Source: Reticulitermes speratus (Eukaryota > Arthropoda > Insecta > Blattodea > Rhinotermitidae). From it: a stretch of 64,000 nt of DNA. The stretch covers positions 53,672,135-53,736,134 of the forward strand of contig JAJKFL010000005.1 of assembly GCA_021186555.1 (NCBI GenBank), read 5' to 3'. Made by a program: the position numbers and the translations under genes. This document shows positions 1 to 12,126 of the stretch, one piece after another. Under the pieces are notes generated by a model, which was given only the letters and a program-made list of their open reading frames with translations, made no database searches and was not told the origin of the DNA. Within the stretch, counting starts at the first letter, position 1. Each line of letters starts with the position of its first letter.

Positions 1-1763
1 TAGTCAGGAAAAAATACGGACAATGAGATAAAGCCCAATCGAGTAAGCAGGGTGTTCAGAAATACCTCAATGCCGCAAGTACCGGAAGTAAAAACACTGT
101 TGTGAAAGCACGGATCTTGACGAAATTTAATCTTGTTTGCCATTACTCAAAACAAAAAAACAAAAAAACTTAATTCTGTTCTAAACATAAAAAATACACA
201 ATTAAATTTACAAAAATATGGCAGTGAAATTTTCTGTCTCGCGGGATATAATGGTAACTCGGCCATGAATCGTTTGCTAGGAAATTTTACAGTTTCGTAT
301 TAGGGTAAGACGTCACTGCGACATTTATACGCAAATCTATGTTAATTCTAAGGAAAGCTAGTCCGTCTATGGCTCAATCTCACTACAGGATCGCGCACTA
401 AAGAGTTATAATTTGGTGGCATTCTTTCGTTATGGATTGAAGAAGCCTTTTGCCATCGTTCCTGTTCCTTTGTTAAGAAAATAATATTCCAGACTTGCAA
501 ATGGTTTCTAGTTATTCTCCGTCTGCTTTGTAGATGCTTTCTGTGCACCACGCACAATTATATGTAACAGATGCTTTCCTACGAACGAAAAAACCGTTTT
601 ACAGAAAAGAAATCTCGTTAACTTATGAAATATGCAGGAACATACAGAGAGAGATATGTCTCATAATAGAATTCAGCCGAATCTCTAACAAACACAATTG
701 GTCTCAGGAGTGCTTTCGTTTTCTTGTCGGATTCAATAGTATGATGAATAACTGGCCTGTAAATAATCTAAATGGGAAATCAGAATGTACGTCTCACTGT
801 GATTGAATACATCTACAAGATTGCATAGAAATCACTTCTGGGAAGTGTCGTTATGTGTTCCGTTAGGCAGGCAGCCAGGTTTGTCCGGAACACTAACAAC
901 GAGGTTGCTAGTCAGCAAGACCACCGTACCAGAAAAGGCTGCCTACTTATCACAGTCTAAGCATAGTGAGAAGGTCACATAACGCACGTTACCTGGCAAG
1001 ATGAAGTACGTTCCTCTTGTATGATAAGTCCCTTTGACAACGCCTCTATAGACGTCGATGAGAACAAGACAGGCAATATACGTATAAAGTAACATTTAGG
1101 CGCGTTCGCGTAACCATTGTTGCCGTGGAACAGCAATAAGTATTACATATTCTTAGTCTGTGTCTGTAGCCTTAGTTATCCAGCATGCAAAGCGCATGCA
1201 CCGTATTATATTGTCATCTGTGGTCTGTCTGGCTGTACCGTATTTTTCCACATTATCTCACAAACGGCACGATTTTCGGGGGAAAAAAAGTTATTGAAAA
1301 TAAAATGTGTGTTTTGATTTTCTCTACCAATTTTTTCTGAAATTTTTCTCATTCTAAGAAGAATTGAGCGAGATATTACCATGAATGTGCATAGGTCTTC
1401 ATGTGAAGTACCCGTTATTCTTGTCAGATTTTAATGAAACTTGAGTTTTCTCTACAGATTTTCGAAAAAATCCTCAAATACCAAATTTCATTAAATCTGT
1501 CCAGAAGGCCAGCGCTAAAACCTCAGATGTCATACAACCAGCAGATAAATTCGTTGCCAGAACCTACGTCCTCACACGTAAATTCGCGCCACTGACTCGC
1601 TGCATTAGCACAAAACCAAACGTATGTAAATGACGTCCTACAGTCACCATGAACTAGCTTTTGACACAATCTCTCTCTTTACTTCCATTACAACTAGGCA
1701 CCTTGTGACCCTAATATTTACTCACCAAGCGGTAAAACATGATAGCCTCAGGAAACGGGGGCG
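1..1763. other. No gene recognised
   Basis: I see no coding region with family resemblance here. The open frames are short and have no recognisable motif. A small inverted repeat (GTTATGTG at 850-857 against CACATAAC at 976-983, with an inner AGGCAGCC/GGCTGCCT pairing) may be a short mobile-element relic. Confidence 0.5.
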
Positions 1764-2003
1764 AGTTTCTTTTTAAACCCCGGTGGGGGCGAGATTTTCA
1801 GCACCCGCCCAGACCGGCCCTGGGGCCCACCCAGCCTCCTATAAATTTGGTACCGGGTCTCTTTCCCGGAGGTAAAGCGACCGGGGCGTGGCGTTGACCA
1901 CCCACCCCCATCTAGCACCGAGGTTAAAGAAAGAGTAGAGCTATACCTCTGCTCCCCCTCTGGGCCTTCATGGCCTGTTCTAGGGTGACCTTTACCTTTT
2001 ACC
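1764..2003 (+). mobile_element. SINE family A fragment (tRNA head missing)
   Basis: The order of blocks (CCCGGTGGGGGCGAG, the CTGGGGCCCACCCAGCCTCC block, ACCGGGTCTCTTTCCC, GACCACCCACCCC, GGGCCTTCATGGCCTG, ending ACCTTTACCTTTTACC) matches copies near 9.9, 33.2, 40.6 and 61.8 kb. The tRNA-like head seen in the 61.8 kb and 9.9 kb copies is absent here. Confidence 0.75.
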
Positions 2004-2775
2004 TGTGCATTTTCAAAAATAAAAAACAGATAGAGGTATGTAGTAACAACATGGTGGTTTCACTATTTTGGACACCATCGTCACCGGACACACGCAACGA
2101 ATGGTTCACTTGTAATATACAATAATCTAATTAATTTCTCTCTCGCGTTTCTATATACGTTTTAGAGCAGGTCTGAAACTTAGCTTTTCAAACCGCAACT
2201 CCATTTGACAGATTAAAAGTAGATTAAATGAGAAAAATGTCGCTCAGAACTAACATCAGCTCCAAATCCACCCGACTGTAGTACGGGGAGCTTCACTCCC
2301 TTTACCCTACACCGCAATGACATCGATAAATTTTATTAAACGCTATGGTTCGAGGACGGGTTGGGGCTTCATAGTGGCTTGAACTGTGAAAGCTTATATA
2401 TTTCCCAGTACAGGAAGTAGTGGATCTGAGCCCAGCAAGGCAATATGTATATGTATGTATGTAACATAAAGGCTGCCTGCCTTCTCTAGCAGAAACCTGC
2501 AGTTCACTGGCAGAAAGTTTAGCGTAAACATATGTTTGGGGCCCTCAAACTCATCGCCTTCACTGGAAGAGGAAGCAATCATCGGTGAAGATACACTTAG
2601 AGAATTTATACTGAAATACCTTGTCTTATTTACCGCATAACCTTCATTCCTACCTTACGTTATTGTAGCTTGTGGAACGTTTGTGGTATGTAGAAATACA
2701 TCGGGATCAGGGCAGGAAATGACAAACATCGCTTTCAAATGTTCCGACGTGTAACTTCAGTTTGAACAACCTTAG

Positions 2776-3076
2776 TAATAGGTAAAAGGTAAAGCAACAG
2801 GCCCTGAGGGGTCCAGGAGGTTGAGGCTCCCAGATTTGTAGACAATCGGCACATTAAGGTGGTAAGGTTGTCAGCCCTACGCACCGGCCGCCTTTACCCC
2901 CCAGGAAATATTCCTGGTACTCATTTCTGTTAGAGGCTGAGTCGACCCCAGGGTCATAGTGCGACTGAAACGATTATGTCAAGGAATTAATTCCAATGAC
3001 ACCATCGGGAATCGAACCCGCGACGTTCCGGTTTGTAGCGTAGTGCCTCAACCAACTACGCCACCGCGCGCCCCCT
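2776..3076 (-). mobile_element. SINE family B, full-length, tRNA-derived
   Basis: Read on the minus strand, the right end is a tRNA-like head with an A-box-like TGGCGTAGTTGG (complement of 3052-3063) and a B box GGGTTCGATTCC (about 3008-3019). The body blocks CAGGAGGTTGAGGCTCCCAG, AATCGGCACAT and CCCCAGGAAATATTCCTGG recur at 8.1 and 60.6 kb. A pol III-promoted SINE is inferred; it is not a functional tRNA gene because no acceptor stem closes. Confidence 0.8.
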
Positions 3077-3079
3077 CAA

Positions 3080-6000
3080 CCTTAGTAATACCGCACCAAT
3101 AAATACTTCAATGCGCAAAGCAGACTTCGGATTCTAACGCCTTTTCTTAACAAAATAAACTACCGATGATTTGGACGAATGCGAGATCTGAGATTCTCTC
3201 AGAAGTGTTGATGAAGATTTCAATCTTCTAGAATATGAAGCCGTGTATTTTGTACATACCTATTAATGTTTCGCAGGAGAATGTTAATTCTACCTTCAGG
3301 GTAATCCAAGAAAGTGATATTTTCTGATAATTCATGTCCTCAAGGCAATGAATATAAAAATTACTGCCTTCGGTATGAAGCATCGTACAGTATTGTACAA
3401 AGTAACCAAAGTTTCGGAACAACTTTATGCTTCTTTCTTCAGGGTAGAACACGGTGAAGGAGCAGACTTATGCTTGTATGTAACTTTTCGACAGGCAAAC
3501 AGGGCTTTACATCGTAGAAGCGACAATACTGTATTTCAATCGTGCAAAATATAAAATTACTAACACTCAGTAACCGGTAACTTGTTTGCGAGCCACCTGT
3601 ACACTAATCCTATAAATCACGTGACTTTCAACTTCATACTTATTTATGTGCCTAATACAAACGACACTAACTCACTTTCGAGGCAGAAATAAGGTTCGTG
3701 TTACTGAGGCAGTAGAAGCGGTACGTCGGTTGTGAAACTGGCAGGACGCCTTTTACAGTTATAAGAGTTTATTGATAATTTGCGGCGATTCCTTCAGATA
3801 ACAAAAATGACTTCCATCTAGCGCTCGGACTGTGTGTGACGTCAAATAAATGATGCCACTCTCACACGACAAACGTCATATACTGGCGTCATCACTGTTA
3901 CATTTAAAAGTAATAACATTTTATAGTCACGTTTAGCCATGCAAATTGACTTCTAATACTTACTTACAGATAAGCTGCTAGTAGTCTTTCCGTTGTTCAT
4001 AATACTACACAAAACTGAGACTGCAGCAGCAGCAGTAGTAGTAGTACTACTAGTAGTAGTAACAGTAGTAGAATCTTGTTACTAGAGGCGTCCCAACAGA
4101 AAACAGTAAGGATAGTTGATAATTTCCTTGTTTCCTAGCAACGGCCTTAAAATCGCGCTTTGTATATACCCTGAGGGATATAATGAGCCAAAGTGGGGTA
4201 TCTCTGTACTGCAACGATCCCTCTACCCTGTGTTTTCCTCAGACATTGGGGTTTCCCTTACTGGTTCTTCCCCATGTACTAACAAGCGACCTAGTCAAGT
4301 CAACCCCGAGAAGGGTTTACCTTTACACTGACAACTCCCCCATTTCGGGCTTTTCCCGTGTAATTGGTTTATCTCGTGTCCTACTAACGTCTCTAGTTTG
4401 GGTATTTCCCAGTAGGATTTCCATCGTGATCTAGCAGGCAGTAATTTGGATTTTAATGATTTCGAAGAGGCGTTTCGGAAATACAAATAACGTCTCATTA
4501 TGTTTCTGAGATGGTAGAACGAACACACAAGCGGGCCAACACACGGACACCGTAAACTCCGCGTACAGGTTCTGCACTTGCGCCCAGTCTCCCCATCATT
4601 CTACTAACCATGCTTCATTTGGTTTTCCGCGCGTGTTCATTTCGCAGAACACAAACAGCACGTTACCTCCATCCTAGGGATGGCGATATTTTTGGTTTCC
4701 CCCGAGCAATTCTGCAGGTTCGCTCCTATATGTTTCTTTATTGAGGTCACCTTCTTTCTCTTGTCTCGTAATCAGAAGTGATGTTTTATTAAGAATAAAT
4801 TCCCACGTGTTTACAGTCTAAAGCAACAGCTTCGCCAACCTCGCAGCAATTTCTTCAAAATATGTTTTCTAAGACGGTCGCTGTTCTACTTAAAGTGGAA
4901 CTTTAAAAGTATAATTTACTAGTAATTAAATTCTTCAATTCTCGCTTCAAATCTTAGGCTGTTATCAGTACGTTCCTCCGAAAATTTGTTACCAGCTTAC
5001 AAGGCTATATTTTATCGAATCTCAGAAGATAAAATTTGTTATCAACTTACAAAGCTACACTGTATTGCATCACAAAAGAAAGAATTGGAGAAAAATCTTG
5101 TTTTCATAAAGCTGTATGTGTGCGTGTGTGTCTATCAGCTTGTTTATCGTAAGCCGGTTCTGTACGAAATCCTTCAGCTTTTATTATAATCCCTATATTT
5201 ATCTATAAAACTCCTGTGTTTTGTGAAACACACAGGCTCATTGCATGTTCATAAGAGGCCTAATAATTCTTGATCCACTTACGAATGTTTCTGTCGTATT
5301 AATTAACAGAAGTGTTCATAATTTTATATCTGAGACTGGCGGCAAATCAAGAAATCAACCTCAAATCCGAAAAGGTCTGGTGATCAGCATTCAAAGGATC
5401 AGCCAGCATTGTTAAATATTTAATTTATCTCAATTTTCAAACAAATGAAAATAGAGTAGCACAAAGCTTCGTATAGGCTAAGCAATAGTGATGTCTCAAC
5501 ATGATACACAGGGCTGTACAAACGCTGCAGCGGCTGCAAATCCGTGTAGTCATGAACTCAGTATGCTGCGTGCTTTCGTAGTTAGTTCGCGTAAATGTGC
5601 ACAGTGACATTAATGAACCCTCCGAAATGAACATAGCCTAGAGAAAGATGGACGGTGTTGTTTAGAGAGATGCTGTAGATGTGCTACAGACAGAGAATTG
5701 GAAGGCGGCAGCAGGGAGGAGAGGGTTGGAGGAAGGAGATCGGGGAGGCCAAGGTCTGCAACGGAAGAGAAGAGGGAGAAGGAGGAACAATAAGAGAAGA
5801 AGATAAAGAATGACAAGAACAGGAAGAAGATACAAAGAAGGGGCCGTGGCTTATTTTACTTCACTATACCGGAATTAGTTTGATTGAATGGACTTGGAAG
5901 ACACACGGAATATCTTAGGTAGATAATCATACCTCAAGGTCGATAACCAAATTCCAGACCTCCCAGATAAGAATCAAATAGCTTAACCACTCGATCGCTG

Positions 6001-6457
6001 CGTTGCACGATCGAAATTTATATGTCCATTACATTCGACAATAAATGTCAGACTTCGAGCTGTGATATTGAGACGAGTCATGTGTATGTAAATGCCATGG
6101 GGAAGGATATGGACAGATAATGATAAGGCACGTCACAAAGATTATCTTATGTCAGATAATCAGTGAGATCAATAGACGCTATCTTTGTATTTCGCTAGTG
6201 TCCGCCCTGTCAACACAATAAACAAAGCCCAAAGGCTTTATTAAGAATCTGTAACATTCGCTATCTAAAGTGCTCTGGTTTATCCATTACAATAATTGTT
6301 CTTATCGGACCTAAATACCTCTGAAAAGTTAAGAGTCTGAGGTACTGAATCCATCTAAATAACACAAATTCAGTTGGCACCTCAAAGAAAACACTCCGCT
6401 TTCATTAAAAATATCAAGCACTTTATGTTCTTTATGGGAATAATTGTTGTTTAATAG
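3080..6457. other. Non-coding stretch, no gene seen
   Basis: No exon or transposon domain is recognised. A trinucleotide-rich patch (CAG/AGT/AGTAGT) lies at about 4020-4075. Confidence 0.5.
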
Positions 6458-6735
6458 GGTAAGAGGTAAATTTGTCCCTGTCAAGGCCATGAAGGCACAC
6501 AGGGGGAGCAGAGGCTTAGCTCCACTCATTCTTAACCTCTGTGCTAGATGCAGCTGAGCGGTCAACATCTTGCCTCGGCCGCCTTACCCAGGGGGCGAAC
6601 CCATCTACCCACTGAATAGGAGTCTGGGTGAGTCCGAGAGTCGGTCTGGAAGACTTTGAGAAGAAAATCTCTTGCCTCTGCCGGGATTCAAATCCCTGAT
6701 CGTTCAAACTGTAGCTTATTTGCTATACAGAGTGC
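6458..6735 (-). mobile_element. SINE family A, diverged
   Basis: This shares the body layout of the family (AGGCCATGAAGGC, the GTCAAC block, CCCACTGAATAGGAG, GCCGGGATTCAAATCCC as a degenerate B box on the minus strand). It is more diverged than the 9.9 kb and 33.2 kb copies. Confidence 0.7.
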
Positions 6736-6831
6736 GCTAAAACACATAAATGTACTTTGCTTTACGTGCTGAAGTAAATGTGTGTACTTCGAGTCGCCGA
6801 TAGCGAAGCTGCTCTCTGTCAGTGCAGTTAT

Positions 6832-6969
6832 GATCAGGCACGTGACGATCAGGCACGTGACCTATCAGGCACATGACGTATCATGCACGTGACGTATCAG
6901 GCACGTGACCTATCAGGCACGTGACCTATCAGGCACGTGAACTATCAGGCACGTGACGTATCAGGCACA
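6832..6969. repeat. 16-bp tandem array of CACGTG boxes
   Basis: Eight or nine tandem copies of a unit close to TATCAGGCACGTGACC. Seven contain an intact CACGTG palindrome (the canonical E-box core) and one has CACATG. The array runs directly into the 21-bp satellite without a gap. Confidence 0.9.
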
Positions 6970-7997
6970 GTTCTAACTGCAACTTATACAGTTCTAACTG
7001 CAACATATACAGTTATAACTGTAACAATACATTTCTAACTGTAACATATACAGTTCTAACTGTAACATATACAGTTCTAACTGTAACATATACAGTTCTA
7101 ACTGCAACATATACAGTTATAACTGTAACATATACATTTCTAACTGTAACACATACAGTTCTAACTGTAACATATACAGTTCTAACTGTAACATATACAG
7201 TTCTAACTGCAACATATACAGTTATAACTGAACATATACATTTCTAACTGTAACACATACAGTTATAACTGTAACATATACAGTTCTAACTGTAACATAT
7301 ACAGTTCTAACTGCAACATATACAGTTATAACTGTAACATATACATTTCTAACTGTAACACATACAGTTATAACTGTAACATATACAGTTCTAACTGTAA
7401 CACATACAGTTCTAACTGTAACATATACAGTTCTAACTGTAACATATACAGTTCTAACTGTAACATATACAGTTCTAACTGTAACATATACAGTTCTAAC
7501 TGTAACATATACAGTTCTAACTGTAACATATACAGTTCTAACTGTAACATATACAGTTCTAACTGCAACATATACAGTTATAACTGTAACATATACATTT
7601 CTAACTGTAACACATACAGTTATAACTGTAACATATACAGTTCTAACTGTAACACATACAGTTATAACTGTAACATATACAGTTCTAACTGTAACACATA
7701 CAGTTATAACTGTAACATATACATTTCTAACTGTAACACATACAGTTATAACTGTAACATATACAGTTCTAACTGTAACATATACAGTTCTAACTGTAAC
7801 ATATACAGTTCTAACTGCAACATATACAGTTATAACTGTAACATATACATTTCTAACTGTAACACATACAGTTCTAACTGTAACATATACAGTTCTAACT
7901 GTAACATATACAGTTCTAACTGTAACATATACAGTTTTAACTGTAACATATACAGTTTTAACTGTAACATATACAGTTCTAACTGTAACATATATAT
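6968..7997. repeat. 21-bp palindromic satellite, about 49 copies
   Basis: The unit is ACAGTTCTAACTGT followed by AACATAT. Its first 14 bases are an inverted repeat (ACAGTT/AACTGT around CT or AT). Variants (CTAACTGC, ATAACTGT, ATTTCTAACTGT, CACATAC) recur in a semi-regular higher-order order. Because 21 is a multiple of three, an apparent 270-codon frame runs through the minus strand; it is a repeat artefact (VTVRTVY-type repetition). Confidence 0.95.
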
Positions 7998-8084
7998 AAC
8001 GTTTTGGGCGGATAATCTGAAAAAAAGAAATCACTTGAAAGACATAGACGGACAGAGAAGAACAACATTAAAGTTGATCTTATA

Positions 8085-8312
8085 GCAACCCCATTACAGG
8101 CCCTTAGGGTTCCAGGAGGTTAAGGTGCCCAGATTTCTAACAATCGGCACATGAAGGTGGTAAAGTTGTCAGCCCTAAGCAATGGCCGCCTTTACCCCCC
8201 CCCCCCCCCAGGAAATAATCCTGGTATTTATTTATGTTAGAGGCTGAGTCGACCCCAGGGCCATAGTGCTACCGAAAGGATTATGTCAATGAAAAATTCC
8301 AGACACCATAGA
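8085..8312 (-). mobile_element. SINE family B, truncated
   Basis: Same body as the 2.8 kb copy but without the tRNA-like head, and with a poly-C run expanded within the CCCCAGGAAATA block (8193-8209). Confidence 0.75.
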
Positions 8313-8765
8313 TTGATCTTATAGGGTAAAAAAATATGAGAAGTCCTGGACTTGATTTATTTTGCACAGAATGCGGACCAAAGCAGGGCTCTTATGAAGA
8401 CGATAATGAACTTTGGAATTCCATAAAACGGGTGCAATTACTTTACTAGACGATAAAGTATTACGTTCCCAACAAGTACTACCCTTCACGGAGATGGCGT
8501 GTTAGTGTCAGATATTCAGGACACGACATTTAACATCTCAACATAAATCCATATTGCCAGGTCAGTTTTCGTTCACGGTTTATGGCCTTCGGGAGGAATA
8601 AGGCCACATCTGTTTTCGTTCACGGCCAGCAGGTATAGTATACGGTCAATCCCCTACACTTCGGGAGGAAAAAGGTCATATGAATGTTTGAAATAAAGCT
8701 GAATCCAATGTAATGAGAAATACTTTATAAGAACAATGTACTAAAATGACCATTTTTTATAAAGC

Positions 8766-8985
8766 AATGTAGCCTTATTTTATATTTATGTGCCGTGCAT
8801 TATATACAGTATGGTTAATAACCATACTGTATACTTGGATATAAAAAGTTCTTCTAGTTCTCTGCTAAAAACCCCCTGAAGATGGCATCTCGTTTGCTGT
8901 AACATATGTAGTGAGCTCAAATACATTTTATATATGTCAATAATCTTGTGCATTTGTTGGCTGGTATTAGACTAATGTAGCCTTA
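8766..8985 (+). mobile_element. Short hammerhead-type element with 12-bp target duplication
   Basis: AATGTAGCCTTA occurs at 8766-8777 and again at 8974-8985, enclosing about 196 bp. Inside are the family marks CCGTGCATT (near 8791), a 15-bp-arm hairpin (TATACAGTATGGTTA and its complement), a hammerhead-like CTGAAGA core (8876-8882) and GTGCATTTGTTGG near the 3' end. The second core strand reads GTAAC instead of GAAAC, so the ribozyme is probably dead. Confidence 0.65.
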
Positions 8986-9033
8986 GTTTAATTAAATTCT
9001 TAAATAAGTATAATTTCAACAAGCACTAAAATA

Positions 9034-9440
9034 CAGGGTGGGGCAGAGTTCATTCATCATTTTGATTTACCTAGTATGATGGCGAGCCCGGAAAGGATAT
9101 TGAACTAATTGTGTTATAGATTTCAGCTAGGGACGCCATTTAGTAAAGATGGATCAGCGATCAGCTGTACACCGTGCGTTCGCCGTAGATACGTTTTTCA
9201 AAAAATAACGACTGTGATACCAACGTAACAAATATTCAGATGACATTGTAACACTGAGAGACATTGAACGGTTCCTGATCACAACACTATCAAGAACTGG
9301 GTACAGACGTTTCGAACCACGACTTCTGCAACAAAGATAAAACCTGTGTTGAATTAAATAATACCGCTTCACGAATAATAATAATAATAATAAATGTACC
9401 TCTGTCACCATCTGCAGACCGAATGACTGTGCCATGCGTC
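9034..9440 (+). mobile_element. Mariner-like transposon fragment
   Basis: A CAGGGTGGGGCAGAG end preceded by TA starts the fragment. It is followed by a broken frame beginning MDQRSAVHRAFAVDTFF (from about 9150), typical of the helix-turn-helix N-terminus of insect mariner-type or DUF4817 transposases; later pieces resemble NTIKNWVQTFRTT. Stops and frameshifts interrupt it, and the catalytic domain and right end were not found. Confidence 0.55.
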
Positions 9441-9905
9441 ACAAAACATCATTTCACGTTACATTCCCTAGTGAAGCCCTTGCTCTCCACTGCGTAGACT
9501 AGCCAGCCTGTATTACTCTGTATCACACTTCCCATCACCCTGACAAAGTCTCCAGTTAGTTAAATATCACGAGATTGCAGTGACCTCTTTGGCGCCCAGA
9601 CCGCGATATGAAGTGGTGACGTCAGAACACCGACGACGCAGTGCATGAACAAGTGAAGGGCCAGCTGATCCTCTTACCTATCTGCATATCGCTCTCAGAA
9701 TAAGAACAATGACAGCTACAAACTGTGAGCGGAGACGGTAAGAGCAGGGATCAGTTAGGAACAGTAATTGAACTTGATTGGCTGAATAAAAAAGTAAGTA
9801 ACATGTTAATAGAAACTAATTGGCTAAACATGTTGGTGGATAGGGGTGAAAACAAAAGTTACGTCATTCAAGGTGACCAAGTATGATTTGGCAACCGCAT
9901 ACCTG

Positions 9906-10198
9906 GTAAAGGTAAAGGTAAACTTCTCCCTAGAACAGGCCATGAAGGCCCAGAAGTGGAGAAGAGGTATAGCACTACTCTTTCTTTAACCCTGGCACTA
10001 GATGAGGGTGGGTGGTCAACTCCACGCCCCGGCCGCTTTACCCCCGGGAAATAGACCCGGTACCCATTGTATATGAGGCCGGGTGGACCCCAGGGCCGGT
10101 CTGGACGGATGCGGAAAATCTCGCCCCCACCGGGATTCGATCCCCGGACCGTCCAGCCCGTAGCAAGTCGCTATACCGACTGAGCTATCCTGGTCCAC
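9906..10198 (-). mobile_element. SINE family A, full-length, tRNA-derived
   Basis: On the minus strand the head reads TAGCTCAGTCGGT (A box, complement of about 10177-10189) and GGGGATCGAATCCC (B box, complement of 10132-10145). The body ends in GGTAAA repeats at the left end, the tail of this family. Confidence 0.85.
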
Positions 10199-10244
10199 CC
10201 ACATACCTGGACACCTTGGTATTGTTTTTATTGACGGGATATTT

Positions 10245-10442
10245 TTTTTATGGCGCAACAGCCCCTAGTGGGCCAGGGCCTCCTCATTGTCGAGGCTTCA
10301 CGATCATACTCAGACACACCACACTCGGTAGGACTCCTCTTGACGAGAGACATCCATGCCCCTGGCGGGATTCGAAGCCGCAGTCCCAGAAAGCGAGCGG
10401 CCGCAGACCCACACCTTAGACCGTGCGGCCATTGGGATCGGC
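10245..10442 (-). mobile_element. SINE family C
   Basis: It carries the blocks AACAGCCCC, CTCATTxTCGAGGC, ACACACCACACTCGGTAGGAC and a tRNA-like end with GGGATTCGAAGCC (B box, minus strand). The same order recurs at 18.5 and 24.3 kb. Confidence 0.75.
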
Positions 10443-10589
10443 ACTGTTGACGGGGATGCAGACATGAACAATAGCCGTGAACGAAAACGGATATACCATA
10501 AAAGGGACTTGAAAACTACCTGCTTATCTCGTGAACGAAAACGGATATGATTTTGAAACCTTCGACTGACCGTGAACGAAAACTGACAT

Positions 10590-11918
10590 CCCCATACAAA
10601 ATATTCTGCCGTCATGATAAACACTACGCTATACATCTCACACGCATAACGCGTTGCTAATAATGCAGGAGTTCTAAATATCGATCACATTACAACACCA
10701 CAAGATATAAGTCTGTCCTATATATCGAAACTTTTATAGTCGAAACAGCAACGCAATAAATATGCTTCACTTCCTGATACTCTCAACAGACCCACGCAGC
10801 ATTCTTATCAAAGATGCGTTACATGCGCTGATAAGTTCGATTAAAGCGCCGCTATACAGAAACGTAAAGAAGACGCTGATATCTTGTGTCAATAATTTAC
10901 ACCTCCATGCTCGCAGGATTCACTTCAAGTTCATTACCCAGACAAGAACGCTGCAAAATGTCGTCTTGGGTTGCTGTACGTTGGACAAGGCAAACAATAT
11001 CACAGTCAGTGACCGCGATATGACTGTCGGCTATTATGTCGCAGGAAGAAGCCAATTATTAGACACGAAAGGTTCGTATTTAATGTAAGGCTGGTCAACG
11101 GTGCAGAAGACAGCTGCTGTATCCCATATGTTAAGAAACCAATGTAAAATAACAATTAAAAGATTTCTGTGTGCTACAACATTGGTACGAGGAAAACCTT
11201 AAAGAAGTGTGTTTTTTGTTGCTTATCTACTTTGCTGGAAAAGTCATACACGTGACATTGACGTCTTTGCATTCAGTGTCAAGGACTGCGTAATTGCCAG
11301 TTATTGCTGAAGGACAGTAGGTTGTACACTTTGTGTGCGGTGCTCGCGTTACAAACAGGTTCCAGTGTTCAGTGCTGCTTCTATCGGCAACACACAGCAA
11401 AGTGCAGAAACAAAGACTGTGAAGTGTAATTTACATCCGCTGTATGACGTGTGCTTCAGGTGTTTTTTTCTTTTCAGTTCTGTAGTTTAGTGTCATTTCT
11501 GATGTTCCGAAACGTCTTAATATAGCCTGTGTTATATCTCTCAAACCGTTATTATAATCTTATCAGATATAAGAGGTAAACTTTCCTCATCCAATTCATT
11601 ATTTCATGACAGGCGGTCTACAGGATACGACCAGTTTACACGCTTAGCATGCTAATTACTCAAAAGGCGATAATTCGTTAGTAATCACATCGCTTGTCTT
11701 ATAACCCACTGTCACACCAAACTTGACAGCAGACCAGAAGCGTTTAAAAATTAGCACTACATGAAAATGGGAATTTAAATGGACGTACTGATGTTTACGA
11801 ATTAAAATCGGAAATCCAGGACGGTACGAAGAAACACCCTAAACAGGAAGAAAATTCCTTGGCAGAGAATATGGGAAGTGTTGAAGGGTAGGAGTACTAA
11901 CATGTAATAACAACGAAG
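10590..11918. other. Upstream flank of the UNC93-like gene
   Basis: No coding exon is recognised. The frame at 10762-11088 (108 codons) has no family resemblance that I can see. The first exon of the UNC93-like gene may lie here or further left, but I cannot place it. Confidence 0.4.
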
Positions 11919-12126
11919 AAGAGTATAAACCGTCAGAAAAATGGAGGATTATGAAGAATATAGTGGTGATCAGTTTAGCGTTTATGGTTCACTTCACGGC
12001 TTTCCAAGGCGCAGGCAATCTGCAGAGTTCTGTTAACGCCGATGAGGGCCTTGGAACGGTGTCACTGGCAACCATTTACTTATCCCTGATTCTGTCCAAC
12101 GTGTTCCTGCCTGTTGTGATGATAAG
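11919..12126 (+). CDS. UNC93-like coding exon 1 (left edge uncertain)
   Basis: Encodes [13 protein letters not shown] and the first helix. The donor is ATAAG|GTCAGT. A TACTAAC sequence at 11895-11901 is a good branch-point match, and AG dinucleotides at 11917-11923 are possible acceptors, although the usual pyrimidine tract is missing. The frame is open back to 11885, so the left edge is not fixed. Confidence 0.8.

Larger units (their letters stand above)
8561..10587. mobile_element. Putative DNA element bounded by 18-bp inverted repeats
   Basis: GTCAGTTTTCGTTCACGG at 8561-8578 is repeated as its exact reverse complement at 10570-10587. The core TTTTCGTTCACGG recurs subterminally at 8613-8625 and, inverted, at 10475-10490 and near 10531. 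Terminal inverted repeats plus subterminal repeats suggest a non-autonomous DNA transposon of about 2 kb that later received SINEs, a mariner-like fragment and a hammerhead element. I could not find a convincing target-site duplication. Confidence 0.55.

Noticed and set aside
7222..8034. 270-codon open frame on the minus strand
   Set aside because: Produced by a 21-bp tandem repeat whose length is a multiple of three; the protein is a monotonous seven-residue repeat.
10130..10198. Functional tRNA gene
   Set aside because: A and B boxes are present but no closed acceptor stem or anticodon arm; the sequence is the head of a dispersed SINE, as are the similar hits at 3.0, 18.8, 24.4, 49.4 and 61.8 kb.
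10762..11088. 108-codon frame as first exon of the UNC93-like gene
   Set aside because: No resemblance to the family N-terminus, and no suitable donor and phase identified.
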